From contig NZ_JAHUWT010000002.1 of the NCBI RefSeq assembly GCF_019218885.1, positions 372,001-436,000 on the forward strand: 64,000 nt of DNA, written 5' to 3'. Of the stretch, positions 35,810-43,606 are shown one piece after another; positions within the stretch are counted from its first letter, which is position 1, and each line of letters begins with the position of its first letter. Made by a program: the position numbers and the translations under genes. Under the pieces are notes generated by a model. That model made no database searches. It saw nothing but the letters and a program-made list of their open reading frames with translations, and was not told the DNA's origin. This DNA is from Bordetella sp. BOR01. Its GTDB lineage: Bacteria > Pseudomonadota > Gammaproteobacteria > Burkholderiales > Burkholderiaceae_B.

Positions 35810-35844
35810 ATAATAAAAAGACGTCTTTTTTTATATTTATTAAT
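35810..35844. promoter_or_regulatory. LysR-type control region with 16-bp perfect palindrome
   Basis: The 131-bp gap between the divergent thiolase operon and lysR contains AAAAAGACGTCTTTTT, a perfect palindrome at 35815-35830, inside an AT-rich stretch. Read on the minus strand the stretch has ATTAATAAA-n-ATA ... GTCTTTTTATTAT, the same two blocks as at 16299-16327. It is the likely binding site of the LysR protein and overlaps its own promoter. Confidence 0.5.
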
Positions 35845-35855
35845 CGGTTTTTTTG

Positions 35856-36779
35856 ATGAAACACGTCAACCTACAAAGCTTGGATACGCTGTGTTGCATC
35901 GCCCGGTTAGGGACTTTCCAGGCGGCGGCATCGCACTTGAACGCCACCCAGCCCACCATCTCGGGGCGCATCCGCGATCTGGAAAATGCCGTCGGCGTTG
36001 CGTTGTTTCAGCGGCAGGGGCGCCGTATGGTCCTGACGATTCAAGGCAGGGAACTCGTGCGCAAAGTCGAGCCCCTGCTCAGGTCGCTCGATGACGCCCT
36101 GGTGTCGCTGGACAACCCAGCAGCCGCCAGCGGCATTGTGCGCATCGGTGCGGGCGAGATTGTGGCGCTGAGTTGGCTGCCCACGCTGGTCGGGCAATTG
36201 AAAACCCTGATGCCGAAAGTGACCTACGAGATCGAGGTGGACCTTACCGTGAACATGCGGCATCGGCTCGAGAACGGGCAGATCGACATCGCGATCGTTG
36301 CCGCGCCTATTGCACTGAACCAGATCGATTCGATATCCCTGGGAGCGGTGCCTATGTGCTGGACCATCGCCCCGGCCTTGAAAGCCACGGTGGCGGAACG
36401 CAAACTCGCGCCCGGCGAATTATTGGCGGCATTTCCTGTGTGGTCCCTGCATCGGCCATCGGCGATTTTTCCGATGACGACTTCTGCCCTGCGGGAATTC
36501 GGCGTCGAGGCCGATAGCATCGACACCAGCGACAACATGCTCAGCATCGTCAAGATGATCGTCAATGGCTGTGGCATCGCCCTGTTGCCGCGCGTGTTGG
36601 TCCAAGAACATCTGGCGCGCGGCGAACTCGAGCTGCTCTGCCCGAAGCTACCCGAGCCCGAGCTGGAGTTCGTGGTGGCCTGGAATACTGAACAGGCTCA
36701 GTCGACCATCAAGCACATCGTGAAAATGGCGGTGGCAATTTCGACATTTTCGGGAATGGCAGGTGCCACGCAAGCCTAG
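35856..36779 (+). CDS. LysR family transcriptional regulator
   Basis: LysR-type regulator of 307 aa. The winged HTH covers about residues 17-43 (LGTFQAAASHLNATQPTISG) and is followed by the linker helix and a periplasmic-binding-like effector domain (VRIGAGEIVALSWLPTLV; IVNGCGIALLPRVLV). ATG 35856 is one codon after an in-frame TTG. It is divergent from the thiolase/ligase operon and presumably activates it in response to a pathway intermediate. A related box upstream of the 16.4-30 kb operon suggests that it also controls that operon. Confidence 0.93.
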   Translation: MKHVNLQSLDTLCCIARLGTFQAAASHLNATQPTISGRIRDLENAVGVALFQRQGRRMVLTIQGRELVRKVEPLLRSLDDALVSLDNPAAASGIVRIGAGEIVALSWLPTLVGQLKTLMPKVTYEIEVDLTVNMRHRLENGQIDIAIVAAPIALNQIDSISLGAVPMCWTIAPALKATVAERKLAPGELLAAFPVWSLHRPSAIFPMTTSALREFGVEADSIDTSDNMLSIVKMIVNGCGIALLPRVLVQEHLARGELELLCPKLPEPELEFVVAWNTEQAQSTIKHIVKMAVAISTFSGMAGATQA

Positions 36780-36857
36780 ATGTTCGCGGATAGGTATTCG
36801 CAGCCTGGAGAGGCCCGGGGAGATCAGATTTGACTGCAGGAAATTCGTGAAACAAAA

Positions 36858-36889
36858 AAGGCCGTCCCTGCGTAAACAGAGACAGCCTT
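36858..36889. terminator. Imperfect hairpin after lysR
   Basis: AAGGC-c-GTC-c-CTG pairs with CAG-a-GAC-a-GCCTT over a 6-nt loop, with two C-A mismatches. The run of six A at 36854-36859 would give a T-run only for a minus-strand transcript. It may end lysR transcripts weakly. The rest of 36780-37073 holds two copies of CTTGGTCC and the ribosome site of the next gene; I see no other gene there. Confidence 0.35.
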
Positions 36890-37073
36890 CAAAATTGGTG
36901 CTTGGTCCGCTTGGTCCATTAGGAATCTACGGTCCTTCATCGGCTGCAGCCACTTCCGCAAGGTCAGTGACTGGCTGCGCGAGCATGGCGAGGTCGGTAT
37001 AAACTGGGCCAAAAGCCAGACGCCCTGACTGCTGTTCGGGGGCGACGCTAATACAACACTTAGGAGAGAAGAC

Positions 37074-38201
37074 ATGCCCAGTCTGTTGCTCGACGTTGAC
37101 CCGGATGGTTTGCTGGAATATTCGGTGGTGTACACCGATCGTGCCGTCAACCATATGTCGAACGCCTTTCAGGGCGTGATGAAAGACATTTCCAGGGTGC
37201 TGAAGCAAACCTATAACGCCTCGTCCGCCATCGTCGTGCCGGGCAGCGGTACCTTCGGCATGGAAGCCGTCGCGCGTCAGTTCGCCACGAACAAGCGCTG
37301 CCTGGTTATCCGCAACGGCTGGTTCAGTTATCGCTGGACGCAAATCTTTGACATGGGCAGCATTCCCTCAGAAACGGTCGTGCTCAAGGCGCGCCCCCAA
37401 GACCCCGGTAGGCAGGCGGCTTTCGTTCCGCCACCGGTGGACGAAGTCGTTGCGGCCATCAAGCAGCATAAACCCGACCTGGTGTTCGCACCGCACGTCG
37501 AAACCGCATCAGGCATCATTCTGCCCGATGATTACATGCGCAAAGTGGCCGATGCAGTGCACGCCGAGGGCGGGCTCTTCGTCCTGGACTGCATTGCATC
37601 GGGCACGATATGGGTCGACATGAAGGCGGTCGGCGTCGATATTCTGATCAGCGCTCCCCAGAAGGGCTGGACGGCATCGGCATGCTGCGGCCTGGTCATG
37701 CTGGGTGATTCGGCCCGTCAACGTATCGGCGACACGGTCAGCACCAGCTTTGCGGCCGACTTGCGCAAATGGCTGCAAATCATGGAAGCCTATGAAGGCG
37801 GCGGCCACGCTTACCACGCTACCTTGCCTACTGACTCATTAAGAATATTGCGCGATGTCATGTTAGAAACCGAGGCGTACGGTTTCGACAAAGTGCGCGC
37901 TGAACAACAGGCGCTGGGCAATGCGGTGCGCGCCTTGCTAAGGGAAAGGGGCTTCAAGAGTGTTGCGGCCGACGGCTTTGCTGCGCCTGGCGTCGTGGTC
38001 AGCTACACCGACGACGATGACATACATTCGACCCGCAAATTCGCCAAGGTAGGCATCCAGGCGGCCGCGGGTGTGCCATTGCAGTGCGACGAGCCCAGCG
38101 ACTTCAAGACCTTCCGGTTGGGTTTGTTCGGGCTGGATAAGCTGCACAATCTGGATCGTACGGTGGGTAGCCTGAAGCAGGCACTGGACGCCATGTCCTG
38201 A
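37074..38201 (+). CDS. Class V aminotransferase, alanine-glyoxylate/serine-pyruvate type
   Basis: PLP-dependent class V aminotransferase of 375 aa. The PLP lysine is in LISAPQKGWTASACCG at about Lys197; the cofactor aspartate is in FVLDCIASG near Asp172; the phosphate-binding segment is VPGSGTFGMEAVAR near residue 55-68. TAGGAGAGAAG precedes ATG 37074. It belongs to the alanine-glyoxylate/serine-pyruvate aminotransferase group. It is separated by 294 nt from lysR and is probably an independent transcription unit, at the right end of the catabolic region. Confidence 0.9.
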   Translation: MPSLLLDVDPDGLLEYSVVYTDRAVNHMSNAFQGVMKDISRVLKQTYNASSAIVVPGSGTFGMEAVARQFATNKRCLVIRNGWFSYRWTQIFDMGSIPSETVVLKARPQDPGRQAAFVPPPVDEVVAAIKQHKPDLVFAPHVETASGIILPDDYMRKVADAVHAEGGLFVLDCIASGTIWVDMKAVGVDILISAPQKGWTASACCGLVMLGDSARQRIGDTVSTSFAADLRKWLQIMEAYEGGGHAYHATLPTDSLRILRDVMLETEAYGFDKVRAEQQALGNAVRALLRERGFKSVAADGFAAPGVVVSYTDDDDIHSTRKFAKVGIQAAAGVPLQCDEPSDFKTFRLGLFGLDKLHNLDRTVGSLKQALDAMS

Positions 38202-38413
38202 TGGGCGTCCACGAATACCCGTTTGGCCCATGAAAATCCAGTATAGTCAAACGTTGAACGATGGAGGCCGATTCCGGACGTCTTTTATGAGGCGCCGCGA
38301 TATGTCCTGATCATGGAGGCGTCCATCAAACCATCGTTTGTTGGAATGACCGGTTTGACGAGTCTGACAATGCCGCAGAGCCAGTCCTATCCAACGCAAA
38401 GTGGAGGATCTGC

Positions 38414-38923
38414 ATGTACTTCATCGGCTATCACGGCACGAGCGAGGCGTCGGCCGTAAATATTCTCACTGTAGGAATCCAGGAGCGGTTCCTGCCGCCA
38501 ACGGGGCAGATCGGTCGAGGGTTCTATGTCGCAAAAATGAATGGCAAGCTGCCGCACTGGGGCTCCGAACAAGCGACTGCGCCAGCCCGTGCGCGCCAGT
38601 CGCGCTTTGCTCAGATGGTCAGCCTGCTTACCGGCGAGGCGAGGAATCCATGGCTGGACAGCAGCGCCAAGCGGACGATCCTGAAAATCTATGCCACGCG
38701 TCCGCTGCTGCGCTGCAAGTGGAACATAATGAACTCCGGTGATTTGGGCTTTTTGAAGGCCGTGCTGTACAACAACGACGGCCCGGGTCTAGATCTGGCG
38801 GGCGATGGCCAATGGTTGCAGATGGTCATACCGCCGAAGGACCTTCAGTACCTGCGTGCAAGACGAGATGACGGTCTTTTCGAGATGCCGCAAAACTGGT
38901 ATTCGAAAGAGTCTACGACCTGA
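38414..38923 (+). CDS. Exotoxin A-like ADP-ribosyltransferase-fold protein
   Basis: A 169-aa stand-alone protein whose N-terminus reads FIGYHGTSEASAVNIL ... GIQER ... GRGFYVA. This closely follows the catalytic-domain start of Pseudomonas exotoxin A and related diphthamide-type toxins (GYHGT, then RGFYIA), where the histidine and tyrosine bind NAD. His7 and Tyr38 would be the equivalents. The catalytic glutamate is not evident. The segment GLDLAGDGQWLQMVIPP aligns loosely with the toxin's Glu strand and offers only Asp127 or Gln136. There is no signal peptide and no translocation domain, so it would act inside the cell or need another exporter. No antitoxin gene is adjacent. It could be an active toxin, a dead homologue or an NAD-binding regulator. 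Confidence 0.6.
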   Translation: MYFIGYHGTSEASAVNILTVGIQERFLPPTGQIGRGFYVAKMNGKLPHWGSEQATAPARARQSRFAQMVSLLTGEARNPWLDSSAKRTILKIYATRPLLRCKWNIMNSGDLGFLKAVLYNNDGPGLDLAGDGQWLQMVIPPKDLQYLRARRDDGLFEMPQNWYSKESTT

Positions 38924-38987
38924 GGGGAAGAACCCGAAACTGTATTTGACGCATTGACTCGGTCAAACAAAAAGCCGCTCTGCGTTG

Positions 38988-39062
38988 TGAACTGACCCCC
39001 AGAAGTTGGACGATCAGAAGCTAAAGCCCGAAGGCCTGAGCTCGGTATTGCACCGGACTCAT
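38988..39062 (-). mobile_element. IS3-family insertion sequence remnant
   Basis: The terminal inverted repeat of an IS3-family element (TGAACTGACCCCCAGAAGTT...) is at 38988-39011. Behind it, 39021-39062 on the minus strand reads MSPVQYRAQAFGL and a stop, the usual C-terminus of an IS3-family OrfB transposase. Everything else of the element is gone. The scar ends exactly at the stop codon of the MazG-like gene and marks a rearrangement point. Confidence 0.75.
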
Positions 39063-39379
39063 AGCTCGGTGTATTTTTTTGCGGTTCCCTTTGCCTTGTG
39101 CACTGGATACTTTTCTTCATTCTTGTCGATTTTCTCTAGAATGATCTTCTCTATGTCGAAGTTGTAAGCATCGGACAGTAGCAGTGCATAGGCCAGGACA
39201 TCGGCAAGCTCTTCCTTCACCTTCTCAGGGTCGGCGGCTTCAGGGGCTTTCCATAGAAAAGCCTCCAGCAGTTCGCTGGCCTCGATGTTGAGCGCCATGG
39301 CCAAGTCTTTGGGGTTGTGGAATTGCTGCCAGTTTCGCTCGTCGCGGAACTGGCGCAGCCGCTGAATGACTTGATCCAT
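39059..39379 (-). CDS. MazG-like nucleotide pyrophosphohydrolase
   Basis: All-alpha NTP pyrophosphohydrolase of 106 aa. The metal-binding pattern EASELLEAFLW followed by EELADVLAYALLLSDAYNFD provides the EXXE...EXXD acidic residues of the MazG/dCTPase group. Such enzymes hydrolyse non-canonical or excess (d)NTPs and some are linked to stress or phage response. ATG 39379 is preceded by AAAGG; the longer frame to 39592 is unlikely. Full length: it ends normally (KYPVHKAKGTAKKYTEL) although its stop overlaps an IS scar. Confidence 0.9.
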   Translation of the reverse strand: MDQVIQRLRQFRDERNWQQFHNPKDLAMALNIEASELLEAFLWKAPEAADPEKVKEELADVLAYALLLSDAYNFDIEKIILEKIDKNEEKYPVHKAKGTAKKYTEL

Positions 39380-39633
39380 TTCCTGCCTTTCCCGGGTGAG
39401 GTTGCAGGAATGGATGATAGCTTGCTCGGCGGCGGGTTGCACTCGTGATTGGCCAAGCCTGCGGATACCGGTACACCCGACGACGCTGTCAAGACCACTC
39501 TTTTGCAGGTCGCCACCTAATCGCGTTTTCGCACAGATTGTTGCTGATGGGCCGGGCGGCGCACGTGCGCCCGGCATCGGCCGTCCCGTCATGCCGAACT
39601 GCGGCTTGCCGGTGAAATTGCAGCAGTCGTTTA

Positions 39634-40833
39634 TCAGTCTGACGCCGTGCGCGGTGTGAAGAAACTGGCCGCCTTTGTGAGCCTGCGACGCAAACGCTCA
39701 TCGGCCGGCTGCTCTTTCAATGCCGCCTCTATAGCTTCCCGGCCGGGCTGTCGTGCCATCACAAGACCATGGATCGCAGCCTCGCTGACCTTTTCGTCGT
39801 CGGTGCGCTTTAGTATGGCGATATATGCGGCCGACAAGCGTGGGTCGTCTTGAAGGCGGGTGTTGGTGACCCTTGTCAGATCACCGATTTCCTCCGGATC
39901 GTTCGAGGCCTGCAGCACGGCAAAAAGCTGTGTTTTCCCGGGCTCGCCGGTCGCTAGCAGTGCGGACACAAGCTCGACCCGCTCCTCGATCCTGTGAGCC
40001 CGTTCGAATGCGCTGGCAAGAGCGGCGGCGACGCGCTCGCTGAGGTCCGTGTGTTTCCTGACTTTGCTGGCAGCAAAACTCAGTTCGACTTCCGTTCTGG
40101 CCGAAGCGAGATCTTTCAAGGCGGATTCCAGCAAATCGCTGCTTTTTATACCCGCCTTGTCTAGTGTTCGTGCCGCTAACTGACGGGCTTCGGAGTTGTC
40201 GGATTTAAGCAAATCCTGCAATTTCGCGATCGACTGCTCGCTCAGTTCCGTATCATAGAGGACCCTGGCTAAATCGCCGGTAAACCTGTCGTTGGTGCTG
40301 CGGTAGAAAGCGTCCTGCACGAGCGGCAAAACCTCTGCCCCCTGATAAACGATCGCAGCGGATGCCGTGGCACGCAAGGCCTGGTCTTCCGTTCGTTCCA
40401 GCAGTGCAAGCAATCCGGGACCGAACTCTGCCGGGTGGGGAGCCACAACGCTGAAATTGGCAAGATTGGCTTCAAGTTGCGTATTTCTCGTCTCAAGAAG
40501 CAGTTTTCCGGTAAGAGAGACCAGTTCGGGCGGCAACTCGATTGCTTCCCGCTTGAGTTTCATCTGACCAACAATATTGGCAAGCACATAGGTGATATTG
40601 AGGCGTTCATCGTCATCCTTCGCTGCAGCCAGACGTTTAGTCAGATCCGGCAGAGCATCGCTTCCAAGCGCGACCACGGTACGCGCTGCGCCATAGAATG
40701 CTTCTTCGCTTTGGGCAGACGCCATCGCCTCAAACGCATCTTGAATAGGTTTTTCTAGTGTGTCGGCCAAGGACGGAACGCTTGCGGCCAGAAATGCAGC
40801 AATCAGGCAAGCGGGTAAAAAGGGATGTTTCAT
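39634..40833 (-). CDS. Exported helical-repeat (HEAT-like) protein
   Basis: Exported protein of 399 aa. A signal peptide (PFLPACLIAAFLAASVPSLA) is followed by alpha-helical repeats of about 35-40 residues with the pattern of HEAT-like units, for example EEAFYGAARTVVALGSDALP, ATASAAIVYQGAEVLPLVQD and SEARQLAARTLDKAGIKSSD. No enzymatic motif is seen; the fold suggests a periplasmic scaffold. ATG 40833 is the only start that begins with the signal peptide. It lies downstream of a small membrane protein and a SecY-like gene on the same strand and may be their client or partner. Confidence 0.7.
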   Translation of the reverse strand: MKHPFLPACLIAAFLAASVPSLADTLEKPIQDAFEAMASAQSEEAFYGAARTVVALGSDALPDLTKRLAAAKDDDERLNITYVLANIVGQMKLKREAIELPPELVSLTGKLLLETRNTQLEANLANFSVVAPHPAEFGPGLLALLERTEDQALRATASAAIVYQGAEVLPLVQDAFYRSTNDRFTGDLARVLYDTELSEQSIAKLQDLLKSDNSEARQLAARTLDKAGIKSSDLLESALKDLASARTEVELSFAASKVRKHTDLSERVAAALASAFERAHRIEERVELVSALLATGEPGKTQLFAVLQASNDPEEIGDLTRVTNTRLQDDPRLSAAYIAILKRTDDEKVSEAAIHGLVMARQPGREAIEAALKEQPADERLRRRLTKAASFFTPRTASD

Positions 40834-40916
40834 AAGATTGGTTCGTTTTCCTGCACTGTTTTGTGGGGGGCTCGGGATGCTTGCTGGAGGGGAATCCTGG
40901 TTAGCGGAAATTGAAC

Positions 40917-41285
40917 TCAAGCTCTGTTGCTCTGCGATAAGGCGATGATCCAAAACAGCCCTGCGACAACGGCGCCATGAGCCGCCATCGCTGCAAAGCC
41001 AAGAACAATCCACACCGGGCCTTCGTGATATCCACCATCAAGCGCTACCAGCACACAACCCGCGAAGAATCCAAGTCCAGCGCCGCCAAGAAGCACAGCC
41101 TTCAAGCTCAGCCATCCCAAATGCCGGGCGGCAAAAAATGCGGGGATGCCGAGCACTAACGCAAGAGGATAACTGATCATGATGATCGGAAAACCTCGAA
41201 AACCTTTCATGAAGAAGATTTGCAGCACTCCTGATGCAAGAGGCGACAACGCAAATCCCAGCATGATCCGCACGACAGCTATCAC
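40917..41285 (-). CDS. Small membrane protein between SecY-like and helical-repeat genes
   Basis: Membrane protein of about 122 aa with three to four hydrophobic segments (PIIMISYPLALVLGIPAFFA; AVLLGGAGLGFFAGCVLVAL; WIVLGFAAMAAHGAVVAGLF). GTG 41285 overlaps the stop of the SecY-like gene as GTGA, which is why I prefer it; ATG 41345 would overlap that gene by 64 bp. No family recognised. Its coupling to the SecY-like gene suggests that they act together. Confidence 0.65.
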   Translation of the reverse strand: MIAVVRIMLGFALSPLASGVLQIFFMKGFRGFPIIMISYPLALVLGIPAFFAARHLGWLSLKAVLLGGAGLGFFAGCVLVALDGGYHEGPVWIVLGFAAMAAHGAVVAGLFWIIALSQSNRA

Positions 41286-42376
41286 GGCACCAGCCCGGAG
41301 CGCCCGCCGAATGACCCTATAAGAGCCAGTACGACCGTGACGCAAGCAATAAGCATCCCGCCGCTGGGGATGAACGAAAAAGAAGTCGCCTGTTTCAGAA
41401 GGCCCATTCCTACGCAGACAAGAACCTGGATACCAGCCACAGCCAGAAGGATCGCCCTGATATCGCTGCGTACGATATCCGGCCGCACGATCCGGATAAG
41501 TCGATAATAGGCGCAGACGAAAAGCGGCATCAGAATGGCGGACAAGGCCAGAGCCGCCATGGTCAACAACCCGGGCGCATCGGAAAACAACTCCGGGGCC
41601 AGCACCATGGGGATGATGAAGAAATAGCCCGCAACGGTATTGGCGAGAATGGGCGGCCAGAGCAGAACTGCGAGTGAAATGGGTTGCCCATCTTCGCCGT
41701 CCTTCCCGGACAGCAGCCGGTTGGCGACAACAATCATCACGACGGCAAGGATGATCGCAAGGCTGGTCACCAGCCAGTCCATGAAGGTGGCCGCGCCAAA
41801 GCGCGTCAGTTCAATCGATGTGGCGAATTCACGCGGCAATGCGCCAAGCAAAGGAATCGCCAGCAGCAACCAGATGCCATTCCCCAAATTGGGCACACGC
41901 ACCATGTCGGCCAGCCAGATCATCACCGCAGAAGCGCCGACGAATGACACCACTCCAGCGCCCGTCACGCCAGGAGCGTCATCCACGAGGCCCATGGCAG
42001 AAAGTGCGCTCATGACGCCATATCCCTGTATGGCGGTGAGAACGATGATGATGGCCTTGATGACCAGGCTCGTCCGAAACGTATTTTTCGAAGAAGCCAT
42101 CTGCCAGCGCGCGAAAGAGGGAAAGGCCAGTTTCGCGATTTCCGCATAAGCGAACACCGCGAGGAGCGGCATGACCCCAAGGGCAAAGATGGAGAACCGC
42201 GCCATCGCTCCGTTAGGCGAGTAGGCCAGTTGCTCGGCCAGGGCAGCGGTATCGATGCCGGGCACGGGAATTCGCGAGCCAACAAGAAGAACGATGATCA
42301 CCGACGCGATCGGTGCCACCGCTTGCCATCGCGATGTCGCAGAATTTCGGACTGTACTGCCCCTTTGCTGACTCAT
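41282..42376 (-). CDS. Divergent SecY-family translocase paralogue
   Basis: SecY-like membrane protein of 364 aa with about nine to ten hydrophobic segments; housekeeping SecY is usually about 440 aa. The N-terminal block VGSRIPVPGIDTAALAEQL and the following SIFALGVMPLLAVFAYAEI match the SecY pattern GSxIPIPGID...SIFALGIMPYI. The cytoplasmic loops that contact SecA and the ribosome seem shortened. TGAGG precedes ATG 42376. Not near ribosomal protein genes, so it is a paralogue rather than the housekeeping channel. It may be a dedicated channel for a few proteins such as the exported helical-repeat protein; this is inference. Confidence 0.75.
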   Translation of the reverse strand: MSQQRGSTVRNSATSRWQAVAPIASVIIVLLVGSRIPVPGIDTAALAEQLAYSPNGAMARFSIFALGVMPLLAVFAYAEIAKLAFPSFARWQMASSKNTFRTSLVIKAIIIVLTAIQGYGVMSALSAMGLVDDAPGVTGAGVVSFVGASAVMIWLADMVRVPNLGNGIWLLLAIPLLGALPREFATSIELTRFGAATFMDWLVTSLAIILAVVMIVVANRLLSGKDGEDGQPISLAVLLWPPILANTVAGYFFIIPMVLAPELFSDAPGLLTMAALALSAILMPLFVCAYYRLIRIVRPDIVRSDIRAILLAVAGIQVLVCVGMGLLKQATSFSFIPSGGMLIACVTVVLALIGSFGGRSGLVP

Positions 42377-42940
42377 ATGCCTCAGGTTATTGCGGAAAAT
42401 TGGCAGGGCCGCTTTGGATCAGTCATGGAACGACCGGGGGCTGCCTGCGGCAGTACTTTACAACCGTATACAGCATAGGGGTAGTTTGAACTGATCGTAC
42501 GGTGAAGAAGAGACCTTGCGTCGTCTGATGACGATTAATAGCTGGTCCCGAATACAGGCCGAACAAGCAACGAAGGATGCCATGGTCCAGTGGGAGCAAC
42601 GTTCATTGCACGAATGGACGAGTGACTATAGCTGGGTAACGCGAGTGCATGGCTTTGTGCCCGACGAGGCAGGCCATACAAGGGCAGAGATAGCGAACCG
42701 TGAATAAGTTGTTGCCGCGCGTCAGCACGCGGGAAAGGCCAAGTTCGATGAGTTGTCCGGCTTTCAGCCTTGTCCAGACTCTCCCCATCCGATGCCACAA
42801 CCAGAGCGCAATACCAGACGCTTGATAATCGGTGTGCCGAGGTCGCTGTTTCGTTGATGCCCCATTCCATGATGGTGAGGCTGAAGGCTTGGCTGAGTGG
42901 GTCGGAGTGAGGCGGAAGGTCATCCGCCCAGTTGCGCTTT
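42377..42940. other. Degenerate region left of the island
   Basis: No gene with start, ribosome site and family features is seen. Open frames on the minus strand (up to 136 codons) have low-complexity, shadow-like composition. Since the next stretch duplicates the upstream region of the integrase, this is where an earlier integrase gene would have been; it is now deleted or unrecognisable. Confidence 0.4.
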
Positions 42941-43052
42941 ACCACGGTACCGAACTGTACTTGGCTCGCAAAACTGAAAAATCCCTTGGTGCCAGGGCAA
43001 GAAGACGAAAAATCGCGCTAGACGCTTGTAAATACTGGGGATTTTTGATGTC
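42941..43052. repeat. Diverged copy of the integrase-upstream region
   Basis: This stretch can be aligned by eye with 62129-62243, between the integrase and tRNA-Leu. Shared words include GTACCGAACTGTAC versus GTACCGAAACTGTACC, and GGTGCCAGGG versus GGTGTCAGGG, then CTTGTAAATAC versus CCTGTAAATAC. It suggests that another island with a related integrase once ended here. Confidence 0.6.
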
Positions 43053-43099
43053 GGGGCCGGAATCGGACCGGCACGCCTTGCGGCGGGGGATTTTGAGTC
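43053..43099. repeat. Left attachment site (attL), tRNA-Leu 3' fragment
   Basis: A 47-bp direct repeat of 62244-62290 with one mismatch (G for A). It corresponds to the anticodon loop, variable arm and T-arm of tRNA-Leu(CAA) on the minus strand. After it the sequence departs from the tRNA. It defines the left end of the island of about 19.2 kb. Confidence 0.85.
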
Positions 43100-43226
43100 G
43101 GCGTGCGAAGGTGTTTGTTTAGGGAAGTGGGGTGAAGCTGAGCGTAGGTTGAAGTAGGTGAAAGTAATTTCTAATCAGTAGGTTAGCGAAATTTTGTGAA
43201 ATTGGCGAAAGCTGATGCATGTACCG

Positions 43227-43253
43227 GTACTGTACTGAAATTCAGTACAGTAC
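43227..43253. repeat. 27-bp perfect palindrome near attL
   Basis: Two 13-bp arms (GTACTGTACTGAA and its exact complement) around a single A. It directly adjoins a second palindrome, GTACCGGTAC at 43221-43230. The unit ACTGTAC inside it also occurs twice at 62132-62150 near the integrase. Candidate integrase/excisionase arm site or transfer-related site. Confidence 0.6.
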
Positions 43254-43305
43254 TTCGTGTCCTCAATCTAGGCTAGGTCACCCGAAGTGGCGTTGTCGAT
43301 GGCAA

Positions 43306-43524
43306 TTAGGGCAGAGTGCTATGGCATTCTCTAAGCTGGAGTTTTTTCTTAATGAGGAATAGAGGGTCGTCGCTGGCCTGTTCTCGTTCGTGATGTTGTA
43401 TCTCCGAAGGATCCAACTCGTGTGCATTAGCCGGCAGGTTCCAGGTTTCGGCCAAATGTAGCAAGTCCCACTTCACCAAGTATCGAACGAACGGCTGCAG
43501 TTTCCTGGGAGTGGAGTTCATCAT
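43306..43524 (-). CDS. Small hypothetical protein, possibly HNH-like
   Basis: Open frame of 72 codons from ATG 43524 (starting MMNSTPRKLQ). The part ELDPSEIQHH ... ASDDPLFLI ... LRECHSTLP resembles the end of an HNH nuclease (HH...DDPxNLI...CxxCH), but the first cysteine pair is incomplete, so this may be coincidence or a degraded gene. No clear ribosome site. Low confidence that it is expressed. Confidence 0.3.
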   Translation of the reverse strand: MMNSTPRKLQPFVRYLVKWDLLHLAETWNLPANAHELDPSEIQHHEREQASDDPLFLIKKKLQLRECHSTLP

Positions 43525-43606
43525 ATTTTCTGAAAAAATGATTCCCAAATTCTAGCAGGGGAACCGTAATCTTTCATCTGTACTTGTAAATTGATAGGGA
43601 TACAAG

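Noticed and set aside
42535-42945. Possible gene on the minus strand left of attL
   Set aside because: No start context, no motif, and several overlapping frames of similar quality; more likely decayed DNA of the earlier island.
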